From Candidatus Liberibacter solanacearum CLso-ZC1 (GTDB lineage Bacteria > Pseudomonadota > Alphaproteobacteria > Rhizobiales > Rhizobiaceae), in the NCBI RefSeq assembly GCF_000183665.1, contig NC_014774.1:1127302-1191301 (forward strand): a stretch of 64,000 nt of DNA, written 5' to 3'. The notes under the pieces are model-generated. The model was not told the DNA's origin. It was given only the letters and a program-made list of their open reading frames with translations, and searched no databases. Shown here piece after piece: positions 1-10,801 of the stretch. Both the position numbers and the translations under genes were made by a program. Position 1 is the stretch's first letter, and each line of letters starts with the position of its first letter.

Positions 1-313
1 TTTCATCCATACCTCCATCATCTTCCATTTTCATAACACCAATAGGGCGTACACTTATGAAAGAACCTGGCAAAATAGGTTCTGAATTATAAATGATAAC
101 ATCAATGGGATCGCCATCATCAGAAAGCGTATGTGGAATAAAACCATAATTCCCCGGATAAAGCATAGAAGTGGAAACAAAACGATCAACTTTAAGAGCA
201 CCACTTTTCTTATCTATCTCATATTTGATTGGATGTCCACCAAGAGAAATTTCAATAAAAACATTAACATCTACTGGTGGATTTGAGCCAATAGAAATAG
301 CATCTAATTTCAT
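1..313 (-). CDS. ppa: Inorganic pyrophosphatase, C-terminus outside window
   Basis: Soluble family I inorganic pyrophosphatase, which hydrolyses the pyrophosphate released by biosynthetic reactions. Read on the minus strand from an ATG at 313, the first 104 codons contain the conserved early segment ([37 protein letters not shown]) and the active-site run [10 protein letters not shown]. An AGGAG ribosome-binding site sits about 8 bases before the ATG. The frame is open to the window edge, so roughly the last 70 residues are not seen. No defect is visible in the part present. Confidence 0.93.
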   Translation of the reverse strand, partial: MKLDAISIGSNPPVDVNVFIEISLGGHPIKYEIDKKSGALKVDRFVSTSMLYPGNYGFIPHTLSDDGDPIDVIIYNSEPILPGSFISVRPIGVMKMEDDGGMDE

Positions 314-414
314 AAGCTTTACTCCTCTCTCTCTTAAACACTCATTATTTTACTTTGAATATATATTGAGTGAGACAATTATAAAAAAATAACCATCTCT
401 TTACTCAAGCAAAA

Positions 415-441
415 ACAAAAAAATTTCTTATCATAAGAAAA
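415..441 (-). terminator. Rho-independent terminator after typA
   Basis: On the minus strand, just downstream of the typA stop, a 7-bp stem (TTTCTTA/TAAGAAA) closes a 3-base loop and is followed at once by seven T residues. This has the shape of an intrinsic terminator, although the stem is AT-rich. It would separate typA from ppa. Confidence 0.55.
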
Positions 442-469
442 TCATACTCTTATTCTTTGGAGAACAATG

Positions 470-2296
470 TTAAAAACCATATTCCTTATTGATCGACTTT
501 TCTTTTCTCTTACGTTCATTAGGATCTAAATATATCTTTCTTAAACGGATAGAGTTCGGCGTTACTTCAACTAATTCATCGTTTTGTATCCATGACAAAG
601 ATTGTTCTAACGTCATCTTAATAGCGGGAACTAACTTAACAGCTTCGTCTTTTCCCGAAGCACGCATGTTAGTCAGTTTCTTCCCCTTAAGGACATTTAC
701 ATCTAAATCATTTTCTCGATTATGAATTCCAACTATCATACCTTTGTATACTTTATCGCCAGGCTCCACAATCATCGAACCTCGATCTTCCAGATTAAAT
801 AAAGCATATGCAACTGTTTTACCTTCTTCATTAGAAAGTAAAACACCATTAGTACGACCGCCTATTTCCCCCTTATGAGGTTGATAAGAATGGAACAAAC
901 GATTCATAATTGCTGTACCGCGTGTATCCGTCAATAGTTTCGAGTGATATCCTATTAAAGCACGAGTAGGAGCAAGGAATACAAGACGAACACGTCCTAC
1001 CCCTGAAGGACGTAATTCTATCATTTCAGATTTATGCAAAGTCATTCTCTGCACAACTGATCCAGAATATTGCTCATCAACATCAATAACTACTTCTTCC
1101 ACAGGCTCTAAAATAGTATCACCCTCTTTTTTTATCACAACACGAGGACGCGAAACAGCTAACTCAAAACCTTCACGACGCATGGTTTCAATCAAAACAG
1201 CCAGTTGCAACTCTCCTCGACCGGAGACAAAGAAAGAATCCTTTAAATCGCTTTCTTCAATTTGAAGAGCAATATTCCCTTCAGCCTCTTTAAAAAGACG
1301 ATCTCGTATCATACGACTCGTGACCTTATCTCCCTCGCTACCGGCTAAAGGAGAATCATTGACAAGAAATGTCATGGTCACAGTTGGAGGATCAATCGGC
1401 TGGGCTTCTAATGGTTCATCAACCGATAAATCACAAAAAGTATCAGCTACCGTTGCCTTAACCAATCCAGCAATAGAAACTATATCTCCCGCATATGCTT
1501 CATTAACTGGTTGACGATCAATACCACGAAAAGCAAGAATCTTAGAAATACGACCAGATTCCACTAAAGAACCATCAGGGCCAAGTGCTTTAATATTTTG
1601 ATTAGGCTTTACAGCCCCAGAATGAATACGACCCGTTATAACACGCCCTAAAAATGGATTTTTTTCTAAAATAGTTCCTATCATCTTGAATCCCCCATCA
1701 CCAACAACAGGCGGAGGAACATGGTCAAGTATAAGGTTTAAAAGAGGAGCTAGCCCTTGATCTTGTGGACCATCAGGTGAATCACTCATCCATCCAATAC
1801 GACCAGAGCCATAAAGAATTGGAAAATCTAATTGATCATCAGTCGCATCTAAAGACGAAAAAAGGTCAAAAACCTCGTTTATCACTTCTTCTGAACGCGC
1901 ATCAGAACGATCTACTTTATTAACTACCACTATTGGCCGAAGACCTAACTTTAAAGCTTTACCAACAACAAATTTTGTTTGTGGCATAGGTCCCTCTGCA
2001 GCATCAACCAATACAACCACACTTTCTACCATACATAAAATTCGCTCAACTTCCCCTCCAAAATCAGCATGGCCAGGAGTATCAACTATATTGATACGAA
2101 CATCGTTCCACAAAATAGAAGTAACTTTTGCAAGGATAGTAATACCCCGTTCTTTTTCTAAATCATTAGAATCCATAACACGTTCACTAACACGCTGATT
2201 GTCACGAAAAGATCCCGACTGTTTAAGAAGCTCATCAACCAATGTTGTTTTTCCGTGATCTACGTGAGCAATAATAGCCACATTGCGAATCTGCAT
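470..2296 (-). CDS. typA: Ribosome-associated GTPase TypA/BipA
   Basis: Translational GTPase of the BipA/TypA family, which binds the ribosome and helps assembly and translation under stress. It has 608 residues, normal for the family. The P-loop AHVDHGKTT is at residues 10-18, DTPGHADF (G3) follows near residue 72, and VNKVDR (G4) is also present. EF-G-like domains III and V and the family-specific C-terminal domain follow (GEIGGRTNGVL, AIKMTLEQSLSWI). The start has AGGA a few bases before the ATG. It is probably transcribed alone or with argG, 155 bp upstream. Confidence 0.97.
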   Translation of the reverse strand: MQIRNVAIIAHVDHGKTTLVDELLKQSGSFRDNQRVSERVMDSNDLEKERGITILAKVTSILWNDVRINIVDTPGHADFGGEVERILCMVESVVVLVDAAEGPMPQTKFVVGKALKLGLRPIVVVNKVDRSDARSEEVINEVFDLFSSLDATDDQLDFPILYGSGRIGWMSDSPDGPQDQGLAPLLNLILDHVPPPVVGDGGFKMIGTILEKNPFLGRVITGRIHSGAVKPNQNIKALGPDGSLVESGRISKILAFRGIDRQPVNEAYAGDIVSIAGLVKATVADTFCDLSVDEPLEAQPIDPPTVTMTFLVNDSPLAGSEGDKVTSRMIRDRLFKEAEGNIALQIEESDLKDSFFVSGRGELQLAVLIETMRREGFELAVSRPRVVIKKEGDTILEPVEEVVIDVDEQYSGSVVQRMTLHKSEMIELRPSGVGRVRLVFLAPTRALIGYHSKLLTDTRGTAIMNRLFHSYQPHKGEIGGRTNGVLLSNEEGKTVAYALFNLEDRGSMIVEPGDKVYKGMIVGIHNRENDLDVNVLKGKKLTNMRASGKDEAVKLVPAIKMTLEQSLSWIQNDELVEVTPNSIRLRKIYLDPNERKRKEKSINKEYGF

Positions 2297-2420
2297 ATAT
2301 TCCTATCTTTCATATTATAAAAACCAAACCAACAACATCACAGAACGAAAGAATTGATTTCCAATCTCCCATCTCAATGTATTTAACGAAAAGATCCCAT
2401 CCAAAATAAAAAGACCTTAA

Positions 2421-2440
2421 TTAATCAATAAAAAGATTAA
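2421..2440 (-). terminator. Weak stem-loop after argG
   Basis: An AT-only stem (TTAATC/GATTAA, 6 bp, 8-base loop) lies just beyond the argG stop and is followed on the minus strand by a T-rich stretch. It is weaker than the hairpin after typA and may not terminate efficiently. Confidence 0.3.
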
Positions 2441-2451
2441 GATACTTTCAA

Positions 2452-3678
2452 TTATAATGGCTTGGATTCTTTTTTACGCCTTGCAAGAGTACGCAAACGC
2501 AAAGCTTGTAATTTTATAAAACCCTCTGAATCACCTTGATTATAAGTATCTAAATCATCTTCAAAAGTTACAAGCTTATCTAAATATAAGGACTGATTAC
2601 TCTCACGCCCAACAACCATTACATTTCCTTTGTAAAGCTTCAGGGCAACAGTACCTTGCACATATTCTTGACTCTTATCAATCAGAGCTTGCAACATTTC
2701 TCTTTCAGGAGAAAACCAAAAGCCCTGATAAATAAGATTCGCATATCGAGGCATCAATTCATCTTTTAAATGAGCAGCCCCTGAATCTAAAGAAATTGAT
2801 TCAATAGCACGATGAGCATGTAGCAAAATCGTTCCTCCAGGAGTTTCATACACTCCTCGAGATTTAATTCCAATAAATCTATTTTCCACTATATCAATAC
2901 GACCAATGCCATTAGAAGAACCATATTGATTCAACTTATCTAACAAAACTTCTGGCGGCATAAGCTCACCATTGATAGAAACAGGATCACCTCTTTGAAA
3001 ATCAATTTTAATCAAAGTCGGACTATCTGGAGCCTCTTCAGGAGATATAGTGGTTTTATATACATAGTCAGGCGCTGGTTCCGATGGATCTTCTAAAACC
3101 CTTCCCTCCGAAGAAGAATGCAACAAATTAGTATCTACAGAAAACGGCGCTTCTCCTCGTTTATTCTTATCTATCGGAATCGCATTCTTTTCTGCAAATT
3201 CAAGAAGATCTTGCCTACCTTTAAAATCCCAATGTCTCCATGGAGCAATAATTTCTATATCTGAATTCAAAGAATAAGCAGATAATTCGAAACGTACTTG
3301 ATCATTTCCCTTGCCAGTAGAGCCATGCGCAACCGCATCCGCTCCTGTTTCACGGGCAATATCAACCAGATATTTAGAAATCAGAGGACGAGCAATAGCC
3401 GTACCTAATAAATAACACCCTTCATATAAAGCATTAGCTCTAAACATAGGAAACACAAAATCACGAACAAATTCTCTCCGTAGATCTTTAACGTAAACTT
3501 CTTTTGCGCCAAGTAATTTAGCTTTATCACAAGCTGCTGTTAATTCTTCTCCTTGACCAAGATCAGCGATAAAAACCACAACCTCCAAACCTTTTTCCAC
3601 TTGAAGCCATTTTAATATGATTGAAGTATCAAGGCCACCTGAATACGCAAGGACAACTTTTTTTATATTTTTAGACAA
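2452..3678 (-). CDS. argG: Argininosuccinate synthase
   Basis: Joins citrulline and aspartate using ATP in arginine biosynthesis. It has 408 residues, the family size. The ATP-pyrophosphatase loop AYSGGLDTS lies near the N-terminus. Conserved segments [30 protein letters not shown] and [15 protein letters not shown] [13 protein letters not shown] are all present. The start is a TTG at 3678, supported by a strong GGAGG site 4 bases upstream. argC, acting earlier in the same pathway, is at 58654 in this window, so the pathway genes are dispersed. Confidence 0.96.
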   Translation of the reverse strand: MSKNIKKVVLAYSGGLDTSIILKWLQVEKGLEVVVFIADLGQGEELTAACDKAKLLGAKEVYVKDLRREFVRDFVFPMFRANALYEGCYLLGTAIARPLISKYLVDIARETGADAVAHGSTGKGNDQVRFELSAYSLNSDIEIIAPWRHWDFKGRQDLLEFAEKNAIPIDKNKRGEAPFSVDTNLLHSSSEGRVLEDPSEPAPDYVYKTTISPEEAPDSPTLIKIDFQRGDPVSINGELMPPEVLLDKLNQYGSSNGIGRIDIVENRFIGIKSRGVYETPGGTILLHAHRAIESISLDSGAAHLKDELMPRYANLIYQGFWFSPEREMLQALIDKSQEYVQGTVALKLYKGNVMVVGRESNQSLYLDKLVTFEDDLDTYNQGDSEGFIKLQALRLRTLARRKKESKPL

Positions 3679-3933
3679 AACACCTCCGCCTATCTACATC
3701 CCGAATACGAAAAAATATCACGAAGAAAACACTTCTCGCTCACACGTACGTATAAAAAAAATGACAAACTAAACTATCCTGAAAAACGTAAAACACGCAT
3801 CCCATCTTATAAAAAATATACCCTTCATGGAATATAATGAAAGCCCATATCCTCAAGAATAGGATTTGCAATAATCTTCTTGATAACTTGTTCTAATAGA
3901 ACACATAAATATTCAAAAAATATCAAAAAATTA

Positions 3934-4344
3934 TCATTTTTTACCTTTTTTAGGAGGGGCATCTATGCTCTTTCCTTTTGCCGAAATATCTCGATCAACA
4001 AATTCAATCACAGCCATAGGAGCGCTATCACCATAACGAAATCCAACCTTCATAATCCGCAAATAACCTCCAGATCGATTAGCATAACGCGAAGCTATCA
4101 CATCAAACAACTTGGAAACAACTCCAACATCTCTAATCCTAGATATCGCCAAACGCCGAGAGTGCAGATTACTTTTTTTCCCCAAAGTTACTAACTTCTC
4201 AACAATTGGACGCAACTCCTTCGCTTTTGGAAGGGTAGTTACAATCTGCTCATGCAAAATGAGAGAAGTAGCCATGTTCGAGAACATCGCCTTACGATGA
4301 CTGGAAGTTCTATTCAGCTTCCTTCCACTTATAGCATGTCGCAT
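3934..4344 (-). CDS. rplQ: 50S ribosomal protein L17
   Basis: Last gene of the alpha operon. L17 lines the polypeptide exit tunnel region. It has 136 residues. The N-terminus [20 protein letters not shown] and the block LVTLGKK are diagnostic. A GAGGAAAG ribosome-binding site precedes the ATG. It follows rpoA directly, the usual bacterial order. Confidence 0.96.
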   Translation of the reverse strand: MRHAISGRKLNRTSSHRKAMFSNMATSLILHEQIVTTLPKAKELRPIVEKLVTLGKKSNLHSRRLAISRIRDVGVVSKLFDVIASRYANRSGGYLRIMKVGFRYGDSAPMAVIEFVDRDISAKGKSIDAPPKKGKK

Positions 4345-4381
4345 TACAACTTTCCTCTTTACCTAAAAAAATAATTTGATC

Positions 4382-5404
4382 TTAACACTTGTCTTCATAT
4401 TTCTTAGCCAAGTCTTCTATACTTTCAGGAGGCCAATCTGGCAAATTCATACCAAGAAACAATCCCATAGTTGCCAAAACCCCTTTTATCTCTAAAAGAG
4501 ATTTACGACCAAAATTAGCAGTACGCAACATCTCAGCCTCAGTTTTTTGAATTAAATCACCTATATAAATAATATTATCGCCTCTCAAACAGTTAGCAGA
4601 CCTAACAGAAAGCTCTAATTCTTCAACTTTTTTCAATAAAGCAGGATTAAAAGGAAGACGATCTACATCCATATCTTCTTTTTCTTCCTTTGTAGGCTCA
4701 TCAAAATTTATAAATACATTTAATTGATCCTGTAAAATACGCGAGGCAAAAGCAACCGCATCTTCTCCACCGATAGAACCATCAGTATCAATAATCATAT
4801 TTAATTTATCATAATCAAGAATCTGCCCTTCACGCGCACTTTCTACCTTATAAGAAACTTTTTTAATCGGAGAATATAAAGCATCAATCGTAATTAAACC
4901 AATAGGATCATTTTCTGTCCTATGATGTTTAGCAGGAACATAACCCTGCCCCTTAGAAACTGTCAACTCCATGCGAACCACTGCATCCACATCAAGGTTA
5001 CAAATCACATGGTCTGGATTCAATATTTCAATATCATTAACAGTCTGTATATCTCCTGCCGTAACAACCCCAGGACCACGCTTATAAATAGTTACGCGCT
5101 TGGAAGAATCAGAAGACATTTTCAAGTTAATACCTTTAATATTAAGAATAATATCAGTTATATCTTCTCGAACCCCTTTAATAGAAGAAATCTCGTGCAA
5201 AACCCCATCAATTTGGACAGCAGTTATCGCAGCACCACGCAACGACGATAGCAATACTCGACGAAGCGCATTACCAAGAGTATGAGCAAAGCCACGAGGA
5301 AAAGGTTCAGCGACTACCATAGTCCTATTTTCTTCCTCATGACCAAGAACTGTAAATTCAATATTATTTGGCTTAATTAATTCTTGCCAGTTTTTCTGGA
5401 TCAT
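4382..5404 (-). CDS. rpoA: RNA polymerase alpha subunit
   Basis: Alpha subunit of RNA polymerase; the N-terminal domain dimerises and nucleates the core enzyme, and the C-terminal domain contacts UP elements and activators. I choose the ATG at 5404 ([12 protein letters not shown]), giving 340 residues; an in-frame upstream extension to 5437 does not match the family start. Conserved blocks [20 protein letters not shown] in the N-terminal domain and the helix-hairpin-helix [12 protein letters not shown] in the C-terminal domain are visible. It sits between rpsK and rplQ. Confidence 0.97.
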   Translation of the reverse strand: MIQKNWQELIKPNNIEFTVLGHEEENRTMVVAEPFPRGFAHTLGNALRRVLLSSLRGAAITAVQIDGVLHEISSIKGVREDITDIILNIKGINLKMSSDSSKRVTIYKRGPGVVTAGDIQTVNDIEILNPDHVICNLDVDAVVRMELTVSKGQGYVPAKHHRTENDPIGLITIDALYSPIKKVSYKVESAREGQILDYDKLNMIIDTDGSIGGEDAVAFASRILQDQLNVFINFDEPTKEEKEDMDVDRLPFNPALLKKVEELELSVRSANCLRGDNIIYIGDLIQKTEAEMLRTANFGRKSLLEIKGVLATMGLFLGMNLPDWPPESIEDLAKKYEDKC

Positions 5405-5496
5405 ATCATCAACCTTTTTAAAATCACCAACAACCAATCGAAAGATTTAGCGTAAATCAAAATGCTAAACTGAATGGAAAAACACACAAAAGAGGT

Positions 5497-5886
5497 TTAA
5501 ATGCGACGTCTTTTACGCGGACGACATCCATTGTGGGCTATCATAGTTACATCGCAGATAGAAACAATGGTAAAACCAATAGCACGTAAGGCCCGCAAAG
5601 CAGAATCACGCCCAGCACCTAATCCACTTACCTTAACTTCCAACGAAGACATACCATGATTTTGAGCCTTTGCCGAACAATCATCTGCCGCAACTTGAGC
5701 AGCAAATGGACTATTTTTACGTGACCCAGAAAAACCAACCACCTTAGGAGAAGACCAAGCAATGGTATTACCATGAGGATCTGTTATTGTAATCCTAGTG
5801 TTATTAAACGTTGACACCACATGAGCGCAACCAGAAACTATATTTTTCCGCTCACGATTCCGAACACGGGCAGGACTCTTGGGCAT
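5497..5886 (-). CDS. rpsK: 30S ribosomal protein S11
   Basis: Platform protein of the small subunit that contacts the mRNA path near the E site. It has 129 residues from the ATG at 5886 (a GTG lies immediately upstream in frame). Signature blocks are [27 protein letters not shown] and [17 protein letters not shown] at the C-terminus. It belongs to the alpha operon with rpsM, rpoA and rplQ. Confidence 0.97.
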   Translation of the reverse strand: MPKSPARVRNRERKNIVSGCAHVVSTFNNTRITITDPHGNTIAWSSPKVVGFSGSRKNSPFAAQVAADDCSAKAQNHGMSSLEVKVSGLGAGRDSALRALRAIGFTIVSICDVTMIAHNGCRPRKRRRI

Positions 5887-5974
5887 CACAACACCTCCCT
5901 ATCTCTTCTCCTAAAACATCCCAAACTAATAAGCAAATTCAACTCCTCTATTATTAAAATTCAAAAAAGAAAAA

Positions 5975-6346
5975 CTATTTTTTCCTAACAGATCCACCAC
6001 CCTTACCAGATCTTTTTCTAGTACAAGCATTTGTACGCGTACGCTGACCACGCACAGGAAGATTACGACGATGTCTCAAACCTCGATAGCAACCCAAATC
6101 CATCAAGCGTTTTATATTCATAACAGTCATTCGACGCAAATCACCTTCGACTTGATAAGTTTGCTCAATAGCTTGACGAATCTTAATAATCTCCGATTCT
6201 ACCAAATGATGAACACGACGCTCAGGAGAAATCCCCAGTTTATTACAAATATCCTGCGAACTCTTGAAACCAATACCATGTATATAACAAAGCGCTCTAA
6301 CTACACGCTTTGTACTCGGTATATTGACACCAGCAATACGCGCCAC
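5975..6346 (-). CDS. rpsM: 30S ribosomal protein S13
   Basis: Head protein of the small subunit forming intersubunit bridges and contacting P-site tRNA. It has 123 residues starting [15 protein letters not shown]. The helix-two-turn-helix block and the basic tail ([20 protein letters not shown]) are present. It comes after adk, the usual alphaproteobacterial arrangement. Confidence 0.97.
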   Translation of the reverse strand: MARIAGVNIPSTKRVVRALCYIHGIGFKSSQDICNKLGISPERRVHHLVESEIIKIRQAIEQTYQVEGDLRRMTVMNIKRLMDLGCYRGLRHRRNLPVRGQRTRTNACTRKRSGKGGGSVRKK

Positions 6347-6445
6347 ACTAACATCTCCTTCCTTAATATTATAGATACATAAAATTCCACATTAATATAA
6401 CAAAAAGTTACCTCAATGCGAACCTAACGAAATAAACAAAAATAA

Positions 6446-7051
6446 TCAACTCCTACAGCATTTCCCCTCTATAGAAACAAGAAGAGAGTCAATATCCCTT
6501 GATACTGTATCCGCATCTAACATTCCATCAATTACATGCAAACAACCCCTATCACGATAATAGGAAGAAAGAGGAACTGTTACTCTACGATAATCTTCCA
6601 TTCTCCTAATAAAAACATCATATTTATCATCTGATCGCACAGACTTCTCAGAAGAAATTGCTTTCGAAACACGGCTTTCTATTCTCTTAAACATAAGAGA
6701 ATCATCAACTTGCAACTCGATTACTGCGTCTATACAACAATTCATACCAGAAACAATAATTTGCAAATTCTGAGCTTGATCCACAGTTCTAGGATAGCCG
6801 TCAAGAATAAAACCACCAGAACAGTCAGAATGACCTATTCTATCACAAACTACTCGATTAACAATACTATCTGAAATCAAATGTCCAGATTCCATAATAT
6901 TTTTAACTTGTTTACCAATAAAAGTACCCTTACTAACTTCTGCACGAAGCATATCACCCGTTGATAATTGAGGAATATTCAATTTATGAGATAAGCGGGC
7001 AGCTTGCGTCCCTTTTCCAGCTCCTGGAGGGCCTAGAAATATAATTCTCAT
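6446..7051 (-). CDS. adk: Adenylate kinase
   Basis: Interconverts ATP + AMP and 2 ADP. It has 201 residues with the P-loop FLGPPGAGKGTQA at residues 5-17, the AMP-binding STGDMLRAEV and the GFILDGYPRT signature. It overlaps the secY stop by 4 bases, implying translational coupling. Its place between secY and rpsM is the standard alphaproteobacterial order. The LID region shows no zinc-binding cysteines, consistent with the short Gram-negative form. Confidence 0.96.
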   Translation of the reverse strand: MRIIFLGPPGAGKGTQAARLSHKLNIPQLSTGDMLRAEVSKGTFIGKQVKNIMESGHLISDSIVNRVVCDRIGHSDCSGGFILDGYPRTVDQAQNLQIIVSGMNCCIDAVIELQVDDSLMFKRIESRVSKAISSEKSVRSDDKYDVFIRRMEDYRRVTVPLSSYYRDRGCLHVIDGMLDADTVSRDIDSLLVSIEGKCCRS

Positions 7052-8388
7052 GAACCTTTCTTCCTATTCCGAAGTTTAGACTTTTTAACAAGGCCCTCAT
7101 ACTGCTGCGCAATCAAGTACCCTTGAACCTGCATTACCGTGTCTAAGACAACGCTGACAATAATCAAAATAGAAGTCCCACTTAACGACACAGGTATTCC
7201 CGTAACAGAAACTAAAATTTCTGGAAGAATACAAACAAACACAAGATATAACGCCCCAACAACTGTAACTCGTGTTAATACATAATCAATATGCTCTGCA
7301 GTACGATCTCCAGGTCGAATACCCGGAAGAAACCCACCTTGCTTTTTCAGATTATTAGCCGCTTCTATCGGATTAAAAACAATAGCCGTATAAAAAAAAG
7401 AAAAGAAAACAATCGATGCGGCATATAACACCATATATAATAATTGGCCATGACCTAAGGCGCCAACCAGATTAATAACCCATTCTGGAGACGAACTGAC
7501 ATCAACAAAACCCACAATAGTAGCAGGCAATAACAACAAAGAAGAGGCAAATATCGACGGTACAACACCAGCAGTATTCAATTTTAGGGGTAAATAAGAA
7601 ACGTCATCTGGAAAAATACGATTTCCAACCTGACGCTTTGGATACTGAATAAGCAAGCGACGCTGTGCCCTTTCAAAAAAAACAACAAAAGCAATCACTA
7701 AAATAATGGAAACAAAAACTAACAATATCAAGGGAGTAGCAATACTTCCCACTCTTCCAAGCTCCAGAACACCAATAAAAGCAGAAGGTAAGCCAGCAAC
7801 AATACCGCTAAAAATAATTAGAGAGATACCATTTCCTATACCCCGTGAAGTAATCTGTTCTCCTAACCATACAAGAAACATAGTGCCACCAAGAAGGGTA
7901 ACAACGGTAGAAAAAACAAAGAAAGAATCGGAATCGGAAACAATGCCTCGCCCATTCTTTAAACCAATCGCGATTCCATAAGCTTGTATGATACCCAAAA
8001 AAACAGTAGCATAGCGAGTATACTGATTTATTATCTTACGCCCCTGCTCTCCCTCTTGCTTAAGGCTTTCAAGGGAAGGAACCATCGCAACTATCAACTG
8101 GACAATAATAGAAGCAGAAATATAAGGCATGATCCCCAATGCAAAAACTGCCATACGCTCAACAGCTCCTCCTGAGAACATATTAAAAATACCAAATATT
8201 CCGGCACTCTTCGACTGGAAAGCTTTCGTATAAGCAACAAGATCAATACTTGGCAAAGGAATATGAGTACCTAAACGATATACCACAATAGCAATGAGAG
8301 TAAATACAATTCTAGATTTTAAATCTTTCGCTTTAGAAAACGAAGAAATACTCAAATTAGAAACGAATTGCTCTACTGCAGACACCAT
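7048..8388 (-). CDS. secY: Preprotein translocase subunit SecY
   Basis: Channel-forming subunit of the Sec translocon in the inner membrane. It has 446 residues and about ten hydrophobic segments. SecY signatures include PYISASIIVQL near residue 105, the cytoplasmic loop ERAQRRLLIQYPKRQVG and the C-terminal GTSILIIVSVVLDTVMQ. It lies at the end of the spc operon after rplO and its stop overlaps the adk start. GAGG lies 7 bases upstream of the ATG. Confidence 0.97.
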   Translation of the reverse strand: MVSAVEQFVSNLSISSFSKAKDLKSRIVFTLIAIVVYRLGTHIPLPSIDLVAYTKAFQSKSAGIFGIFNMFSGGAVERMAVFALGIMPYISASIIVQLIVAMVPSLESLKQEGEQGRKIINQYTRYATVFLGIIQAYGIAIGLKNGRGIVSDSDSFFVFSTVVTLLGGTMFLVWLGEQITSRGIGNGISLIIFSGIVAGLPSAFIGVLELGRVGSIATPLILLVFVSIILVIAFVVFFERAQRRLLIQYPKRQVGNRIFPDDVSYLPLKLNTAGVVPSIFASSLLLLPATIVGFVDVSSSPEWVINLVGALGHGQLLYMVLYAASIVFFSFFYTAIVFNPIEAANNLKKQGGFLPGIRPGDRTAEHIDYVLTRVTVVGALYLVFVCILPEILVSVTGIPVSLSGTSILIIVSVVLDTVMQVQGYLIAQQYEGLVKKSKLRNRKKGS

Positions 8389-8520
8389 AAAAAACCTCAG
8401 ATCTTATAATCGTAAAATAAATTACTAAAACTAAAAAAAAAAAGGATCCAAAAGATAAAACATAATCGTCATTTATAACTAGAGCAACTCATATCTAAAA
8501 TCAATCGTATATAAAAACAA

Positions 8521-8988
8521 TCAACGCGGGATTTCCAAACGATGAACCGTACCGCCCAATTTCTCAACTTTAGAAATTGCAGAAGCTGAAGCACCCGTAA
8601 CACGCAAAATCAATTTTACCTTCAAATCACCATCAGATAAAACGCGCACCCCTTTTTGAGAAGACTTTATAAGCCCGGAAGACACAAGAACGCTTTCATC
8701 TATTTCCGACGAACAATCTAACTTACCCTGATCCACATAAGCCTGCAATCGTCCCAATGAAACCGTGACAAATTTTGAAGCAGCAATGTTTACAAAACCA
8801 CGTTTTGGTAAACGCCTGTATAAAGGCATCTGCCCACCTTCAAAGCCACGAACGCTAACACCAGATCTAGATTTTTGCCCTTTAACGCCTCTACCAGCTG
8901 TCTTTCCCGTGCCAGAACCAATTCCACGCGCAACTCGCTTCCTCGCCTTACGAGATCCTTTGTCACAATTAATTTCATTTAACTTCAT
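8521..8988 (-). CDS. rplO: 50S ribosomal protein L15
   Basis: Late-assembling large-subunit protein. It has 155 residues beginning MKLNEINCDKGSRKARKRV. The glycine/arginine-rich N-terminal arm GRGIGSGTGKTAGRGVKGQ-type sequence and GFEGGQMPLYRRLPKRGF are diagnostic. Part of the spc operon between rpmD and secY. Confidence 0.97.
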   Translation of the reverse strand: MKLNEINCDKGSRKARKRVARGIGSGTGKTAGRGVKGQKSRSGVSVRGFEGGQMPLYRRLPKRGFVNIAASKFVTVSLGRLQAYVDQGKLDCSSEIDESVLVSSGLIKSSQKGVRVLSDGDLKVKLILRVTGASASAISKVEKLGGTVHRLEIPR

Positions 8989-9011
8989 TTTATCACAAAC
9001 CTTAATTATCT

Positions 9012-9206
9012 TTATTCAACAATACGAACAAGATGACGAACAGCGTGAATCATTCCACGAACAGAAGGAGTATCCTCCAAAACACGACAACGATTCATCT
9101 TGTTCAAGCCTAATCCGACTAAAATCCTACGTTGAACAGAAGGGCGACGAATAGGACTTCCAACCTGCTTAACAGTTATTTTTTTTACCTCAGAAGAAAG
9201 CGCCAC
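9012..9206 (-). CDS. rpmD: 50S ribosomal protein L30
   Basis: Small large-subunit protein of 64 residues. The block [20 protein letters not shown] followed by [14 protein letters not shown] is the L30 fold signature. It begins one base after the end of rpsE, so the two are probably translationally coupled. Confidence 0.95.
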   Translation of the reverse strand: MALSSEVKKITVKQVGSPIRRPSVQRRILVGLGLNKMNRCRVLEDTPSVRGMIHAVRHLVRIVE

Positions 9207-9797
9207 CTACTTATCCTCACCATGATTAGAAGAAACCTTAGATTTCGAAGAAACAACGCGCCTTGCCTGGAGAAGAGAATGTTTTATCCCCCTACGATTA
9301 GCAATATCTCTTGGATGAGATTGGGAACGAAGCGCTTTAAAAGTAGCACGCACCACATTATGGGGATTAGAAGAACCAATAGATTTAGCAACAATATCAT
9401 GCACACCCAGAACTTCGCAAACCGCACGAATAGCCCCACCGGCAATAACACCAGTACCAGGCATAGCAGACCGTATCAGAACTTTACCAGCTCCATGACG
9501 CCCCAAACCATCGTGATGCAAAGTACGCCCATCTAACAATGAGATAGAAACCATATTCCGCTTAGCCGCCTCAGTTGCTTTTCGAACAGCCTCCGGAACT
9601 TCCCGAGCAGTACTATGGGCAAAACCAGCTTTGCTCTTAGTATCCCCTACAACAACCAAAACGGAAAAAGCAAACCTGCGTCCGCCTGGAAGAGCGGTGG
9701 AAACACGATTGATCGAAACAATTCGATCAATAATACTATTATCACGTTCTTCACGATTCTGCCAATTATCACGCTGAGAACGCTCTTTTTGCGCCAT
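9207..9797 (-). CDS. rpsE: 30S ribosomal protein S5
   Basis: Small-subunit protein important for decoding fidelity and mRNA unwinding. It has 196 residues with the double-stranded RNA-binding-like domain ([25 protein letters not shown] block) and the C-terminal domain ([32 protein letters not shown]). It belongs to the spc operon. Confidence 0.97.
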   Translation of the reverse strand: MAQKERSQRDNWQNREERDNSIIDRIVSINRVSTALPGGRRFAFSVLVVVGDTKSKAGFAHSTAREVPEAVRKATEAAKRNMVSISLLDGRTLHHDGLGRHGAGKVLIRSAMPGTGVIAGGAIRAVCEVLGVHDIVAKSIGSSNPHNVVRATFKALRSQSHPRDIANRRGIKHSLLQARRVVSSKSKVSSNHGEDK

Positions 9798-9848
9798 CTT
9801 TTACGATTCCCTTCTAAAAAACAACAAAAACTGCATCATACCTTATCA

Positions 9849-10211
9849 TCAAAAGGCAATTCCACCTTTGCGCACCGCATCAGCTAATGCAGCAATCCTA
9901 CCACAATATAAGTACGGACCACGATCAAAATAAATAGCTTTAACACCTACTTTCGCCGCACGCTCCGCCAAAAGACTTCCAACGGCGGTAGCAGCAGCTA
10001 CATTTGAACCCGTCTTTAAAGAAGAAAGGAGAGGCTCATTCAAACTGGAAGCCGAAGCAAGAGTATGCCCGACATTATCGTCTATAATCTGCCCGTATAT
10101 ATGCTTAGAAGAACGATAAACGCTCAATCGAAGATGCCCTTTCGTCACACGCTTTAAATTCCGACGTATACGACTAGTACGACGAGCAAGAGCCTTTTTT
10201 TTAATAGTCAT
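9849..10211 (-). CDS. rplR: 50S ribosomal protein L18
   Basis: 5S rRNA-binding protein of the large-subunit central protuberance. It has 120 residues; the blocks RLSVYRSSKHIYGQIIDD and the tail FDRGPYLYCGRIAALADAVR are typical. Located between rplF and rpsE. Confidence 0.97.
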   Translation of the reverse strand: MTIKKKALARRTSRIRRNLKRVTKGHLRLSVYRSSKHIYGQIIDDNVGHTLASASSLNEPLLSSLKTGSNVAAATAVGSLLAERAAKVGVKAIYFDRGPYLYCGRIAALADAVRKGGIAF

Positions 10212-10224
10212 CCCAGCCTCCCTC

Positions 10225-10758
10225 TTACTTCTTCTTACCTATTTTACGCACAACAACTTCATCACTATACTTAATTCCTTTGCCTTTATAAGGTTCAGCA
10301 GTTCGGTAAGAACGAATGTCAGCAGCAACCTGCCCAACTTTCTGCTTATCTATACCAGAAACAACAATTTCAGTCGACTTAGAAACAGAAATTGAAACCC
10401 CTTCAAGAGGAGAATAAATAATATCGTGCGAAAAACCAAGACTCATCTTCAGGTTAGCGCCATCCATGAAAGCACGACATCCTACCCCACTAATTTCAAG
10501 CTTTCGCTGATAACCATTTGTCACCCCATGGAAGAGATTGCTAATCATAGTACGCGACATACCCCATATAGAGCGAGATACTTTAGAGTTACCAACGACG
10601 TTAACAGACAACATACCTTTGTCAGAAACAACATCTATATCATCAGTGACCATAAATGACAATTGACCTTTGGGGCCTTTAACCTTTATTTCACGATTTT
10701 CAATCGCAACATCTACGCCAGAAGGAATTTGAATACTCTTTTTACCAATGCGAGACAT
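10225..10758 (-). CDS. rplF: 50S ribosomal protein L6
   Basis: Large-subunit protein near the GTPase-associated centre. I choose the ATG at 10758 (MSRIGKKSIQIP), giving 177 residues; the five-codon upstream extension is not family-like. The C-terminal motif YKGKGIKYSDEVV is diagnostic. spc operon. Confidence 0.97.
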   Translation of the reverse strand: MSRIGKKSIQIPSGVDVAIENREIKVKGPKGQLSFMVTDDIDVVSDKGMLSVNVVGNSKVSRSIWGMSRTMISNLFHGVTNGYQRKLEISGVGCRAFMDGANLKMSLGFSHDIIYSPLEGVSISVSKSTEIVVSGIDKQKVGQVAADIRSYRTAEPYKGKGIKYSDEVVVRKIGKKK

Positions 10759-10801
10759 CTTTACAAACTCCAATCAGAAGAAAGCGAAATAAGAATTGAC
10801 C

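Noticed and set aside
171..392. Plus-strand 73-residue frame at the left edge
   Set aside because: Antisense to ppa and its promoter region; no homology.
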